A DNA stretch of 64,000 nt from Candida dubliniensis CD36 (lineage: Eukaryota > Ascomycota > Pichiomycetes > Serinales > Debaryomycetaceae): positions 1,178,001 to 1,242,000 of the forward strand of contig NC_012861.1 of the NCBI RefSeq assembly GCF_000026945.1, written 5' to 3'. The position numbers and the translations under genes are program-made. The notes under the pieces are model-generated. The model ran no database searches. It had not been told where the DNA came from and saw only the letters and a list, made by a program, of their open reading frames with translations. Positions 49,811 to 60,979 of this stretch are shown here, one piece after another; positions within the stretch are counted from its first letter, which is position 1; each line of letters opens with the position of its first letter.

Positions 49811-50965
49811 CTATAAACGTGATTTATCTGCTGTATTACCAACACCATTATAAACAATGGTTAACCCTTCTTGAACCACTGTCGCAACGCATTTATGTTT
49901 TTCATTAAAGAGGAAGCCACGAACCAACGTTCTATTATTTGAAAGTCTTTTCATTTGATATGTGAATGCTAACCAATCTTTGCAGATATCAAAATCAGAA
50001 TCATCTTTGGGTGTATAATTATTATTATGGAAATATATGTGATGGTCTAACGACATTGCGTTGTAATGGAAAATATGGGCAGCATTCAAAGTAGTCCTCA
50101 TTATATATGTGGCATCTCTACTCTCGTCGTAAGTTTCATCAATTTCCAATGACGGGGCCCAAGGAATGTGCAAAATCCTTGCCATTGTTGTAAGAAATGC
50201 AGAATCAGATAAATCAGCTAACCCCACATAATTGTAGATTGGATCCCGCACTGACTGAGAATCTTTTGGTCGCAATATGACTTTCTTGACTTCATGAATC
50301 TTCCCACTGGCATCCGGTAATTCTTCGATCACAGTTTCTAGAGAAGCACCTGGCTCGGCATGGTTTCTCAACCCGGTGAATACTGTTAGCCATCGTTCAG
50401 CAGCGTACTGGTCTTTTTCTTCGGGACATTCTCGATAATCAATAAACTCTTTGCCAAAGGCATTTCTAACAAAATCTGTGTGTTGAACCTGGTGCAATTT
50501 ATCGGGATTTGGGTATTTTTGTTGAATTGAAGGAACCGGGACACTAATGTCTGGAGTGTCACCTACTTTATGCAATGTCTTTGTGCCAGGCTTTCGTAAA
50601 TTGACTAAACAAGTCAAACGATTCTTGCCCTTCTGTTGAACAACAATGAAACGTTTGCTTGTAACTGCGTCGTCGTACAATTTAGTCACAGTATAGTTCA
50701 TTGGGGTTTTGGAGTTTCCTGCATTGATAAAATACAGGTGATAGGAGTCTGGTATAAAGACTTGATTACTTATTGAATCCCGTGTGGATTCTATCGCCAC
50801 AAGTAGAGACTGTGCAATCATGTGACCACCATACACACCTCGTCCTCCTGTAACTGGTAATCTTAATGGATGGGCCCCAACATAGTGGTTATCGGCTAGT
50901 TTTATTACTCGAAGTGCCTCTTCAAAATCTGGAACGGGGTTTGGGCCAGCAGTTAACTCGAGCAT
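49811..50965 (-). CDS. Acyl-CoA thioesterase, TesB-like (array copy 5), divergent, PTS1
   Basis: 384 residues, the longest and most divergent copy. It has GGRGVYGGHMIAQSLLVAIES in the first hot-dog, and SLDHHIYFHNNNY and ATVVQEGLTIVY in the second. Asp307 and Gln365 of the triad are present, but the position of the triad Thr or Ser is Lys339 (YQMKRLSNN) by alignment with the other copies. Ser342, three residues on, could stand in. The C-terminus KSRL is a PTS1. Inserts at about 100-170 and 215-240 make it longer than copies 2-4. It may be the ancestral Tes1-type gene. It is divergent from LAS1. Confidence 0.88.
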   Translation of the reverse strand: MLELTAGPNPVPDFEEALRVIKLADNHYVGAHPLRLPVTGGRGVYGGHMIAQSLLVAIESTRDSISNQVFIPDSYHLYFINAGNSKTPMNYTVTKLYDDAVTSKRFIVVQQKGKNRLTCLVNLRKPGTKTLHKVGDTPDISVPVPSIQQKYPNPDKLHQVQHTDFVRNAFGKEFIDYRECPEEKDQYAAERWLTVFTGLRNHAEPGASLETVIEELPDASGKIHEVKKVILRPKDSQSVRDPIYNYVGLADLSDSAFLTTMARILHIPWAPSLEIDETYDESRDATYIMRTTLNAAHIFHYNAMSLDHHIYFHNNNYTPKDDSDFDICKDWLAFTYQMKRLSNNRTLVRGFLFNEKHKCVATVVQEGLTIVYNGVGNTADKSRL

Positions 50966-51657
50966 TTCAAACTAAGGTAATATCAATTATAGTTCTACTT
51001 TGAAAACTCTGTTTGAATCAAGATTTTATTGATACTGTCAGAGAAATAAAGTTTTATATATCTGTTGGAGAAAATTGTGAGCGGGGGAAAATAGTGGTAG
51101 TATTTTATTCGGAATTAAAAGTAATGTTACCCCCACATTTGGATGCAGAAAAAGAAAAGGCCGAAACACCATCAGAGGAAGAAAAAAGGATTCCTCCTCA
51201 CTTTTGGTGAAAAACTCTATAAAAAATGGTGGTAGTAATTGTCACAATAAATTCATTATGTTTAATGTGTACTGCAACAAACCTGCCCGCTAGTGGTTAG
51301 TTTTTTTGGGGGTTATGAATGTTTTTTAAATGAAAATTATTCTTGATCTACATGTGAAAGTTTTCAATTTAAAAGATGATAATGATATCGCAACAAAAAT
51401 GTTGTGAAACTGTCTTAGTTGTTTACGTAAATTCAACCAGCAATCAATATTGATGTACTTGAATAATAAGTCAGAATAAATGATGACATATCTTAACAAC
51501 TATAACGCTTATTATTGTTGGGTGTTTAGTATTTTATTTTTTTGTTTGGATCAATGAATGCGTTGTCTAAGATAAAGAAGAGTAAACTGGGAGAGAAAAA
51601 AAAAAAATTTTTTTGGCAGTATAAGAGATTTCGTGATGAACTAATACCACATTTTTC
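50966..51657. other. Divergent promoter of thioesterase copy 5 and LAS1
   Basis: 692 bases with an A/T block at 51598-51615 (A run then T run) close to the RRPE-like sequence of ribosome-biogenesis promoters, 45 bases upstream of LAS1. No gene was seen. Confidence 0.45.
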
Positions 51658-53124
51658 ATGAAACAACATCCACTTGTCACAGCATACAAAAGCATAGATG
51701 ATTTGCAACTGTTAAAAACCTGGTTCTATGATTACAATGACACAACAGACAATAGGAAAAATGCAATATTAAAAGTGAAAGGATTGTTAACAAGAGGGAA
51801 ACTACCACATGGAGTTGAAGCAACATCACTTCTAACATCCATAGTCTTGGATGATTTGCATGGAAATGGCATTGACTCTTCTGTATTACAATTGTCATAC
51901 ACTATGGCGTTGGTTAGATTTGTTAATGGGTTGTTAGATCCTTACCAACAGTCAAACTATGCTATTCCTATGCATCTATTGGCAAAGCAATTGAACTTAC
52001 CTACATATTTTGTAGAATTGCGACATATGGGAACTCATGAAACCTTACCAAGCTTAGATATATTGAGGAGTACTTGTTCAAAAGCATTGGCTTGGCTTTA
52101 TGACAATTATTGGTGTCATGTGGAGGAACCAGCTCAAGCTGTACAAGATTTTATGGAGGAACCACTAACTGATGCCATTGAATTTCGGAGCAATGATCTA
52201 AAGACAAGAATTGATGATTCCCAGATTTGCAATAATTTGAAAATGTTCAAGCGAATACGAAAGCAAGATTTAGACAAGGTCTATGAGCCGAATGATATTA
52301 CCAGCAATTCAGCAATAGCGTATCATAATTGTGTTAGGGATATAGTCAAGTTCGGCGAAGAAGATTCTGATTTACTAGTTGATATTTTATTCCTCAAGAA
52401 TTTCCTTATATACCCTTCATCAAAACTCAAAGATAAGAAACTGAAATTCAACCCATTGATTATAAAATTGTATAAACCGTTGTTTGACGCATTGGGGTTG
52501 TCAATCATGTTCAAATGTTTCTCCAAAACTATAGAATTGATTGAGGGGACTCCTTCAGGTTTTGTGGACAAGAAAGTATATTGCAAACTTGGTTTTGCAG
52601 AAAAATTTGAAAATGATGAACTTTTCCAAGTAATGGAATGGATGTTATACATTATGCAAGACCTTTTGGGAAAAGAGAATGTTCCTCAGCAAGTTCACAA
52701 CAAGAATGACTTGACGATCTTCTTTCTAGACAATCTCAAGCTGATAGAACAAAAAATACCACAATCACTTTTATCCAATTTTGCAAAAACCTTGCAAGGT
52801 CTTTGCGATGTGGTGAACGATGAAATTAAATCTGAAGTTAATCCAGAAACTGCGCAAAGGTTGGACTCTTGGAACAAACTGGTTAATAATTTACAAAATA
52901 CAAAGAAGATTTTTGAGTTGCCTCCGTCTTTAGACGACTTATTAGGGCTATCGCCGTCGCCTGGTCCAATTCCGGAAACCGCTACCAATAACCCAATGAA
53001 GCGTGTCTTAGATGATAAAGAGGAAAGTATTACTAAAAAGCAACACTACTCGAGTGATACTAAGACTTATTTTTTGAAAGCTCATAAGAATTGGAGGCCT
53101 GTTCCTTTTGGTACATGTATTTAA
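51658..53124 (+). CDS. LAS1: Las1, ITS2 endoribonuclease
   Basis: 488 residues. Las1 makes the C2 cut in ITS2 of pre-27S rRNA and works with the polynucleotide kinase Grc3 in the nucleus. The N-terminal HEPN domain has LQLSYTMALVRFVNGLLDPY, YAIPMHLLAKQLNLPTYFVE and the catalytic RHMGTHE at 122-128 (R-x4-H), then KALAWLYDNYW. All match yeast Las1 (502 residues). The C-terminal half is helical and less conserved. The last 60 residues include LDDLLGLSPSPGPIP and KNWRPVPFGTCI, like the C-terminal region that contacts Grc3 in yeast. The ATG used gives the expected N-terminus. It is divergent from thioesterase copy 5. Confidence 0.92.
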   Translation: MKQHPLVTAYKSIDDLQLLKTWFYDYNDTTDNRKNAILKVKGLLTRGKLPHGVEATSLLTSIVLDDLHGNGIDSSVLQLSYTMALVRFVNGLLDPYQQSNYAIPMHLLAKQLNLPTYFVELRHMGTHETLPSLDILRSTCSKALAWLYDNYWCHVEEPAQAVQDFMEEPLTDAIEFRSNDLKTRIDDSQICNNLKMFKRIRKQDLDKVYEPNDITSNSAIAYHNCVRDIVKFGEEDSDLLVDILFLKNFLIYPSSKLKDKKLKFNPLIIKLYKPLFDALGLSIMFKCFSKTIELIEGTPSGFVDKKVYCKLGFAEKFENDELFQVMEWMLYIMQDLLGKENVPQQVHNKNDLTIFFLDNLKLIEQKIPQSLLSNFAKTLQGLCDVVNDEIKSEVNPETAQRLDSWNKLVNNLQNTKKIFELPPSLDDLLGLSPSPGPIPETATNNPMKRVLDDKEESITKKQHYSSDTKTYFLKAHKNWRPVPFGTCI

Positions 53125-53684
53125 TGATTACTATTGCTTATGTGTATATGAATCTTTAATAAGTATGACGTAAGATGTTCCTTTCTTATCTTATCAAAAC
53201 AGTCATTTATCATGAAGTAGTGTACTGATGTCAAATAGAAATAGGAACAGAAAAAAAAAACAAACAACGATTCCAAATCAGGTTGTGAATGCAACTTTGA
53301 TCCACAGTACAACTCCAACTCCTTTCTCTATCAGTAGGAGTAAGTGTCAGAGAAAAAAAAAAAAAAAAAAAAATCAAAACTAGAGAGCGATTAAATAAAT
53401 AAGAGTGTATATCTCTATATCGCCTAACTAAATTCATTTTATTTTTATTTTTATTTTCTGTTTGCATATTATAGTAGCATAAACTAGTTTTTACAATCAT
53501 ATTGGTATTTGTTCGAAATAGATAAAACAGAATCTTATTTGCCTTCTTTTCACCCCCTCCCGCCCATTTTTTTCCCACACAAGTTAAATCAGAACTTGCT
53601 CCACATCACTACAAGAAAGTAATTTTGTATTTGTCTTTATATTGTACTCACCACAGCAGTAATACTTTTCGACAACTAATATAA
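53125..53684. other. Intergenic, LAS1 3' region and ATG2 promoter
   Basis: 560 bases with an A run of about 22 at 53352-53373. No gene was seen. Confidence 0.5.
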
Positions 53685-56600
53685 ATGATTCCTCAATGGA
53701 TACCCCAGAATATACAGAAAAGACTACTTCTATATGTGTTACAACAACTATCATTATTTTCCGAAATAGATTTGCCAAATCTTGAAGAAGTGTCCTTAAA
53801 TAATATAATTCTAAAAGATGTTGCACTTGATCCTGAAAAAGTGGGTAAACTACCTGGATGCAATTTGAGATATGGTCAAATTGGATCCTTGGAACTAACA
53901 ACGATATCAGGTATAAGTGGTGTCAACATAGACGTTAATGATGCAGAGATTGTGATATCACCTGACTTTGATATTGATGAAAGTATGACTAATCAAGTAG
54001 CATTCCTGTTGGCCCAGAGTACTGCCAATTTAGCTAACACTATAATGTTGGATACAAACGACGGATCTGATATTAACGAAACGTCTGATCAGACCCTGGA
54101 TGATGATGATGATGATGATATAGATGAGAAAATTACTAAGCCAATACCACCAAAAAGGCGAACAAGCTCTGTTACTGGTAACAAAACTACGGCATTAGGT
54201 GGAGTAATGCAAAAAGCAGTTGAAATTGCATTGCTGAGATTACTGATAAGAATCAATTCGTTAAAAATAAAAATTGTGTCTGACCTGACCGATCTTCAAA
54301 TGGAGGTTGATTCTGTTAGTATAAACAGTACAAATGGAACAAGGACTGTAAGTATAAAAGGAGTCAAATTGAGGACGTTGAAACCTAATGTGAATCCAGG
54401 TGAAGGATTCCACCCCACCCCTGACCATGCACCACAGAAGAAACAAGAAGGTAACGAAAGTGATTCACCAATGAATGAGGACGACGGTGAGGGTAATAGT
54501 AAGGATGATGATGATGACTATGGTAACGAGTCTTTAATGGATAGTATGGTTTTTTCCCATGAGGAAGCAAGCTCGATATATATGAGTGCAACATCACGAT
54601 CTTTCGAAAAATCGACAGCAACGGGAGTACCTGGTGAAGTGGACAATAAAGCAACAGACAAAGAAGATTATTCTAAGGATCCCCCAATAATATTTTATAT
54701 GGATGATTGCACAATTGAATTTGATGGTTTGTCCACAATTTCTAATCTTGAAGTAGAAGTTGGAAACATAAATCTAGCATTTACTCCCTTAACTCCAACT
54801 TTGGTGTCAATATTTCAAGGAGTTGCAAAAAGTTTAAAAATAAAGTATTATCAACAAAAGAAAAAGACAAAGAGCAGACAAACTCAAAGGAATGAAAAGT
54901 TCCCACAGTATACGAATGACAGTGATGAAATTCCTGAAGAACTGTCTGAATCAGACGATTCCTTGCATGAATCCTTTTTTAATAGGTTTAGAGTCAATAG
55001 TTTTGTCATAAGTGCAACCTCTGCTTTATCTGAGAATGGTTTATTTGCAAACAAGAATGGCGTCAATATAATTTTTTCGAATATCAACATCAAACAAAAG
55101 AATGAATTATTACTATATGGTGGTGTCGAGTCTTTTAGAATTGTACGATTTGAGGATGATGGTTCCTACGATATTTTTCATTTTGAAAAACCACAAAGTG
55201 TTCCATCGTCAGCAGCATCACATTCTGTTTCAAATGATATGACAGGCACATCGTCGTCATCATCAACAGGTAGTGCCACTTCGAAAGCTGACATTCGTTT
55301 TGAAGTCTTTAAAAAATCTGAAGATTCTGATAATTTAGAAGTGACTGTTTTAATGGCTAAAAGTGCAAATTTCAAGTTTGATCTCCAAAGCCTATTGATT
55401 TTATCCAATTTTGCCAAAGCTGCTGGTTCTATGTATGGTGAATATGGACTTCTCAAATCTGTGATTGATAAGTTGGATACAAGAGATAGGAAATGGAACA
55501 ATGGTTCCAATAATTCTAAAACCCTGTCAAAGAGTGAATTTATTCTACAGACAGCGACAATTTTTATGAATTTAAAAATATCAGACGATTGCCAGTTCCG
55601 GCTTATTGTGTTTCCTATCAAGTTTAATCTTCTTCAAGACCAATTGGCAATATCAAAAATCCTACTTAATTGTACTCATGGAGATACTCAAACAGAGGGT
55701 GTAATAACTTTAACAGATATTAGCTTGATTACCAAGAACCAAGAATTTAGAGCTTATTTGCAATCAGCCACCACATCTTCCAGCACACACCCATTACCTA
55801 GAAAAACCACTATTAATTCCAAACTTAATTTGATTGTTCAAAAGCTTTCGCTGAATTTATCCATGTCTAGATTGAAATTCATTGGAGAAAGATTAAAAAA
55901 ATTTTTCAATGAGTTTATAGAGAGATCGCCAACACAGTCCAACTCTTTGGAAAATTCCTTTTTAACTGAACCAATGGAAGTGCAGCGATTAGAAAGTTCA
56001 CTCCATATGAACTCTTCGTTGTTTTCTACACGAAGGCCTGGAAGACGACTCGGTTTGGGATTCAATAATTCTCCTAGTGTCTTTTTGGGGTCAAGTCGGG
56101 TTACCATGGCAAGTTTCCAAGTCTGTTTAAAGGAGGCAACTTTTAATATTGCTGATGTATTTCCAAACTTTGGGGATTTGAGTGTAAAAATGTTGGATAT
56201 TTCTATTTACAAATTGAAAAATAGTATTTTGGGGCATGTACTCTCCGTCCTTGTCCAGAGAAGGAATGGTGATTTGGTAGAGAATTTGGTACATCAGTAT
56301 CAAAATTTGCCATCTAGTAGATTCGAGTTCCCATTGCTACTGATCAAATGTAAACTTGGAGACAAAACAACTAAAGTCGAAATCACTGCCAGAAATCTTT
56401 TACTTGAATACTATACAAATTGGTTATTATTGATGGATAAGGAGGAATCTATCATTGACGCAGTTGAGGAAGAAATTATTGAAAAAGTGACTCCTTCACA
56501 ACTGTCTTCATCCCAAAATAAATTAGATATCAGGTATTCAATGTTTGATTGTGTGGTTGGTTTGACTCCAGGAAGGTTGAGCTGTAAAAGTTATTTGATT

Positions 56601-59222
56601 ATTGGTAAAGGTGACACTGATATTTCTTTTGGTGTTAATCAGTTTTATGTCAAATGTTCGTTTAGAAACATATCCATGGTTTTAATTGATGACGTGAAAA
56701 ACATCGTACCATTTAGTGAGCCCAGTATATCATCTGCTAATCATCAAACACCCTATGTTTATATTCAGCCATTAGATTATTACTCAAAATTAGGGTACAT
56801 TCATGTTGGTTTGATTAATGTTGCCCATGTTGGCATTACATTTAATACTGATATCCAAGCATTAAAGGAAAGAAATGAGAAACTTGGAATTAAAGATAGT
56901 TTGACATTTGTGGATCTAAAAATAAATTTAGATGAATGCCAATTTAACTTGTGTGCTGATACTGCAAACACTTTGATTCAATTGGTTAACGATTTAAAAT
57001 TACCGTTGAATTTCCGAGATGAAGATAAAATGAAAGTGGATTTTGCTGATGGTATTAATGTCATGCAGGATATTGATCGGAACATCTTTAAAGGGTTGAC
57101 AGAAACATTAACGGAGTTAAATCTCAATGACACAGAGAATGGGTCTACCAGTGAAAGCAGTTCACAAGAGGCGTCGTCATTAATATTTGAAGAAGGACAC
57201 TTTGACAAGGGGAATCGATCCCTATATGACAATTCACATGTTGATCCTCTTCATATAAACATCAACTTGTCAAAAGTTAAAATATATTTACACGATGGAT
57301 ATGATTGGAAAGATACTCGAAAGGCAATCCGTGGAGCCGTTAAGAATTTTGAAACAAAACAAACAATGGCTAATGACAACGACAACAAAAAAGAGAAAAA
57401 ACGTAAAGTTGAATTTGAAACTCAAGATATTGAAGTTCGAGAAGAAATTTTCCAAGAGACATTGTTTCAATCGATTCATGTTATTGCTCCTCGTAACCAG
57501 AATGCACGTGATATGGCTACCAGTATCAATTTAGATCTTCAGAATGATAAAGATAATGAAAGTCGTGATGTGTCAACGACAAACCCTGGTAAGAGTTATA
57601 AGAATCTAAAATTAAGAAGGTCAGTAAAGTACAAGCTTTTTTTTGATTTAAAAAGTATAGAAGTTGGGGTGAATGTTTATTCCACAAGAGATCCTAGACG
57701 TGATAAGACCGATGAGAATATGAAATACGAATTATTGAATTTTATTGAATTAAGAGTGGGTACAGTTAACATTTATGATAACGTATCTACGTCAACATGG
57801 AACAAGTTTTTAAGCTATATGAATATACTTGGTGATCGAGAAATTGGAACCAGCATGGTAAAAGTTTCAATTTTGAATGTTAGACCTGATCCTACAATGG
57901 TATCTGGTGAAGCAATAATGAATGTATCGGTTTTACCCTTGAGATTGCATATAGACCAAGACACCCTTGATTTTTTGGTTAGATTTTTTGAATTTAAAGA
58001 TGAAAGATTTCAATTGCCACCTGATGAAATGGTTTATATACAAAAATTTGAAATAAGTTCAATCAAGTTGAAATTAGATTACAAACCCAAAAAAGTTGAT
58101 TATGCAGGGTTGAGATCTGGTAAGGCGGGGGAATTTGCCAACTTTTTCACTTTGGATGGGTCTACTCTAACTTTACCTAAAGTCAAATTATTTGGCATAC
58201 CTGGAGCTCCCAAAATTGGTGTTGGTTTAGGTAAGGCGTGGTTACCTGTGTTTCAACTGACGCAAGTTATTGGTATTATATCAGGTGTGTCTCCATTGAG
58301 GTCAGTGGTCAACATTGGTGGTGGTTTTAAAGATTTGGTTGCTATTCCAATATCAGAATATAAGAAAGATGGTCGGTTGTGGAGAAGTATCCAAAAGGGT
58401 ACTGTTTCATTTGCCAAGACTACAGGTTATGAAATCTTGAATTTAGGAGTTAAGTTGGCTTCTGGAACACAAGTATTATTAGAGCAAGGAGAAGAAATGC
58501 TAGGTGGAGAAGGTTCTAGTGTGAGAAGTCCAAGCTCAAGTGGGTTGGATAATCGACGTAATTCCAATGCTTCAGATGAATTACCTGTCGAAATTGAAAA
58601 ACACAAACCCCAAAATAATCTACTTGTTAGTTCACAAATTTTGAATAAAGCATCAACAAGGATGGAAACTCAGGGTTACGGCACTAAAAAACTATATTCC
58701 AATGTTGAGTTAGATGATGAGGATATGGATGATAATGGAATCAATAAAGAATTGCTTAGTAAATCGATATTTTTATTAGCTCCAGCAGAAGAGAAACTAG
58801 CCAAATCACAACGACGTACCAAAGACAATCGTGCGAATTTAATTGAAGGTGAAGTCGAAGATGAAGATGAAGACGAAGAGTATCAACTTTATGCCTATGA
58901 AAATGAAGAAGAATTACAAGAAAAATTGGTTAGTCTTTATTCGAATCAACCAGAAACAATTGAGCAAGGATTAAAATCGGCATACAAGTCATTGGGTACT
59001 AATTTAAAACTCACCAAAAACCAACTACTTAAATTGAGGAGAGAATTGGCTGAGACTGACACGATACAGGATTCTATGGTGACAGTGTTGAAGAATTCTC
59101 CAATTATTTTGATGCGCCCATTGATTGGATCTACTGAGGCGGTCTCTAAACTATTGATGGGGGTGGGGAATCAAATAGATGGTAAAAAACTTGTGGAGAA
59201 AAAAGACAAATATCCTACCTAA
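53685..59222 (+). CDS. ATG2: Autophagy lipid-transfer protein Atg2
   Basis: 1845 residues. Atg2 bridges the ER and the phagophore edge and moves phospholipids for membrane growth, with Atg9 and Atg18. The N-terminal chorein-type start MIPQWIPQNIQKRLLLYVLQ is that of Atg2, with the segment to about 110 typical of the lipid-entry end. Long beta-rich stretches follow, with acidic runs at about 143-150 and 275-285. The CAD-tip region is present. Near the C-terminus, WLPVFQLTQVIGIISGVSPL and GGGFKDLVAIPISEYKKDGR match the conserved Atg2 C-terminal domain. It is about 250 residues longer than yeast Atg2 (1592), mostly in polar insertions. No intron is needed. Confidence 0.95.
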   Translation: MIPQWIPQNIQKRLLLYVLQQLSLFSEIDLPNLEEVSLNNIILKDVALDPEKVGKLPGCNLRYGQIGSLELTTISGISGVNIDVNDAEIVISPDFDIDESMTNQVAFLLAQSTANLANTIMLDTNDGSDINETSDQTLDDDDDDDIDEKITKPIPPKRRTSSVTGNKTTALGGVMQKAVEIALLRLLIRINSLKIKIVSDLTDLQMEVDSVSINSTNGTRTVSIKGVKLRTLKPNVNPGEGFHPTPDHAPQKKQEGNESDSPMNEDDGEGNSKDDDDDYGNESLMDSMVFSHEEASSIYMSATSRSFEKSTATGVPGEVDNKATDKEDYSKDPPIIFYMDDCTIEFDGLSTISNLEVEVGNINLAFTPLTPTLVSIFQGVAKSLKIKYYQQKKKTKSRQTQRNEKFPQYTNDSDEIPEELSESDDSLHESFFNRFRVNSFVISATSALSENGLFANKNGVNIIFSNINIKQKNELLLYGGVESFRIVRFEDDGSYDIFHFEKPQSVPSSAASHSVSNDMTGTSSSSSTGSATSKADIRFEVFKKSEDSDNLEVTVLMAKSANFKFDLQSLLILSNFAKAAGSMYGEYGLLKSVIDKLDTRDRKWNNGSNNSKTLSKSEFILQTATIFMNLKISDDCQFRLIVFPIKFNLLQDQLAISKILLNCTHGDTQTEGVITLTDISLITKNQEFRAYLQSATTSSSTHPLPRKTTINSKLNLIVQKLSLNLSMSRLKFIGERLKKFFNEFIERSPTQSNSLENSFLTEPMEVQRLESSLHMNSSLFSTRRPGRRLGLGFNNSPSVFLGSSRVTMASFQVCLKEATFNIADVFPNFGDLSVKMLDISIYKLKNSILGHVLSVLVQRRNGDLVENLVHQYQNLPSSRFEFPLLLIKCKLGDKTTKVEITARNLLLEYYTNWLLLMDKEESIIDAVEEEIIEKVTPSQLSSSQNKLDIRYSMFDCVVGLTPGRLSCKSYLIIGKGDTDISFGVNQFYVKCSFRNISMVLIDDVKNIVPFSEPSISSANHQTPYVYIQPLDYYSKLGYIHVGLINVAHVGITFNTDIQALKERNEKLGIKDSLTFVDLKINLDECQFNLCADTANTLIQLVNDLKLPLNFRDEDKMKVDFADGINVMQDIDRNIFKGLTETLTELNLNDTENGSTSESSSQEASSLIFEEGHFDKGNRSLYDNSHVDPLHININLSKVKIYLHDGYDWKDTRKAIRGAVKNFETKQTMANDNDNKKEKKRKVEFETQDIEVREEIFQETLFQSIHVIAPRNQNARDMATSINLDLQNDKDNESRDVSTTNPGKSYKNLKLRRSVKYKLFFDLKSIEVGVNVYSTRDPRRDKTDENMKYELLNFIELRVGTVNIYDNVSTSTWNKFLSYMNILGDREIGTSMVKVSILNVRPDPTMVSGEAIMNVSVLPLRLHIDQDTLDFLVRFFEFKDERFQLPPDEMVYIQKFEISSIKLKLDYKPKKVDYAGLRSGKAGEFANFFTLDGSTLTLPKVKLFGIPGAPKIGVGLGKAWLPVFQLTQVIGIISGVSPLRSVVNIGGGFKDLVAIPISEYKKDGRLWRSIQKGTVSFAKTTGYEILNLGVKLASGTQVLLEQGEEMLGGEGSSVRSPSSSGLDNRRNSNASDELPVEIEKHKPQNNLLVSSQILNKASTRMETQGYGTKKLYSNVELDDEDMDDNGINKELLSKSIFLLAPAEEKLAKSQRRTKDNRANLIEGEVEDEDEDEEYQLYAYENEEELQEKLVSLYSNQPETIEQGLKSAYKSLGTNLKLTKNQLLKLRRELAETDTIQDSMVTVLKNSPIILMRPLIGSTEAVSKLLMGVGNQIDGKKLVEKKDKYPT

Positions 59223-60979
59223 TTTTGGTTGGTGTCTGTTGCCAACACAATATTTGTTATTATTTAGTTGATTGATATGTGTTCTTGCATTTAGAATTTG
59301 TCTATTTTGTATATAGATGTGTGTTATTGTACGATTACAGTTCTCCAGAACTCAATTATATTGCTTAGTTAATCATAAGATTTCGATTACCGAGTAGTTC
59401 TTGGAATTTGAGGTTTCTGGATACAGTTTGTTTGTGTCATTTTGGTAGTAAATATTCTTTTTTTTTTTTTGCAATGAGGCGATTACATCTCCATCGTGTG
59501 AGGGCGAAAGTAAGATCTGATATTTTTATTATCTTGATCTAAATATTGAAAAATGAGGAGAATGAGTGCGTGTGTGCGGCACTAAAGCAAAAAGAAAAAA
59601 AAAAAGAAAAGAAATTCTGGTGTGAGTTGATGCACCTTCATCTATCTAATTATTTTTCCGTACTATTTTCCATTGGGTTTCTTTGACCCCTATATTTCTG
59701 TGAATTCTGAAAGTTTTTTTTGATCGACTGGTACTGTTGATTGGGATATCCCATTCTATCATATCATTTGCATGAGGGGATAAAAAAGAAAAAGGATCTT
59801 AATGTAGCATCCCTTTCAAAAGCACCTTTTCCCCTCTTATTATAATTGAGCTTTGCAGATCTTTTCCTAACCATTTATCTTTGCAATATTTTTAGGACAT
59901 AGGTGGGTGTGATGGGATGCTGCACTGGGTAATGGGAAAGCACTTTACTATTAATTTCTCAACTACACATCTATAGATTTTTTCTTATCAATATTATATT
60001 GGTCATCAGTGAATTTTAGTTTGGCTTATTTAAATATTTCTTTTCTGTTTTTTCTTTGCTCTAAAATCTTTTACGGCAATTTAATTGTCAATTATGCAGC
60101 ACCAACACCATAGAAGAGGAAAAAAAAAAATTTTTCACCATGTATGTGGCGGTCCATTCAGTTTTTATTATCTACATTTTATATATTATCTTTAACTTCC
60201 AACTTGTAACTATGATTCACATAATCTGTTTAAATTTTATAGGTAAAACATAGTGTGGATCTTACCCAGTGGTATGACAAGAAACACTATAAGATTCAAA
60301 TGTGTAGATGGTTCGGAAAAAAAAAAAAGGAGTGTCAAAAAAAACAGCCAAGGCAAGACAGAGAGAGAATACGATGAACACAAAAACACAAAAACACACG
60401 TCAAACGACAACTAACAAAAGATAACAAAGAAAATGCAAGTTATAAAACAACGACCCAAGAATTTCATACATTCTAACATTAACCTCTTCACATTCAAAA
60501 AAAATTTTTATCAACTCACTCTATTAAACATGATCCAAAATGCCTATTTCTTAGTAAAACTAATAGGCTACACAATAATGATGATTACTGTAATCCTCCC
60601 TCCTCTTCTCATGCCGTTTGCAGATTTTTTTTCTTTCTTTTTTTTTTTCTTAATTAATACTCAAACTTTATCTCTAAAGATTTTCCGATCCTTCTCATCA
60701 TTTATATATAATACAGGAAGAATTTCATTTTGCTAAAAACGAAAAAAAAAAATACTTACTTTCTTTCTGTTTATTTTTATTCATTTATTTCATTTTTCAT
60801 TTTCTATCTACCAAAAGGATTATTGTTAAAATATAACAAAGTCATACATGTCATATTATTTATTGACACATAATCATAAATCTTACCTTCAATCAGTGCA
60901 TTAATTCTTGTTTAAACAAGAAAAACTACTACTTACTCCTTAAGTTAATTATTTCTTTTTAATTTGAAATCCTCCCCAT
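59223..60979. other. 1.75 kb upstream of the nucleoside transporter
   Basis: Many A/T runs (59458-59470, 59590-59606, 60119-60134) and no supported gene; only short chance frames occur. It includes a GTATGT at 60140 with no good branch site downstream, so a leader intron is not called. It is likely a long promoter and leader. Confidence 0.5.
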
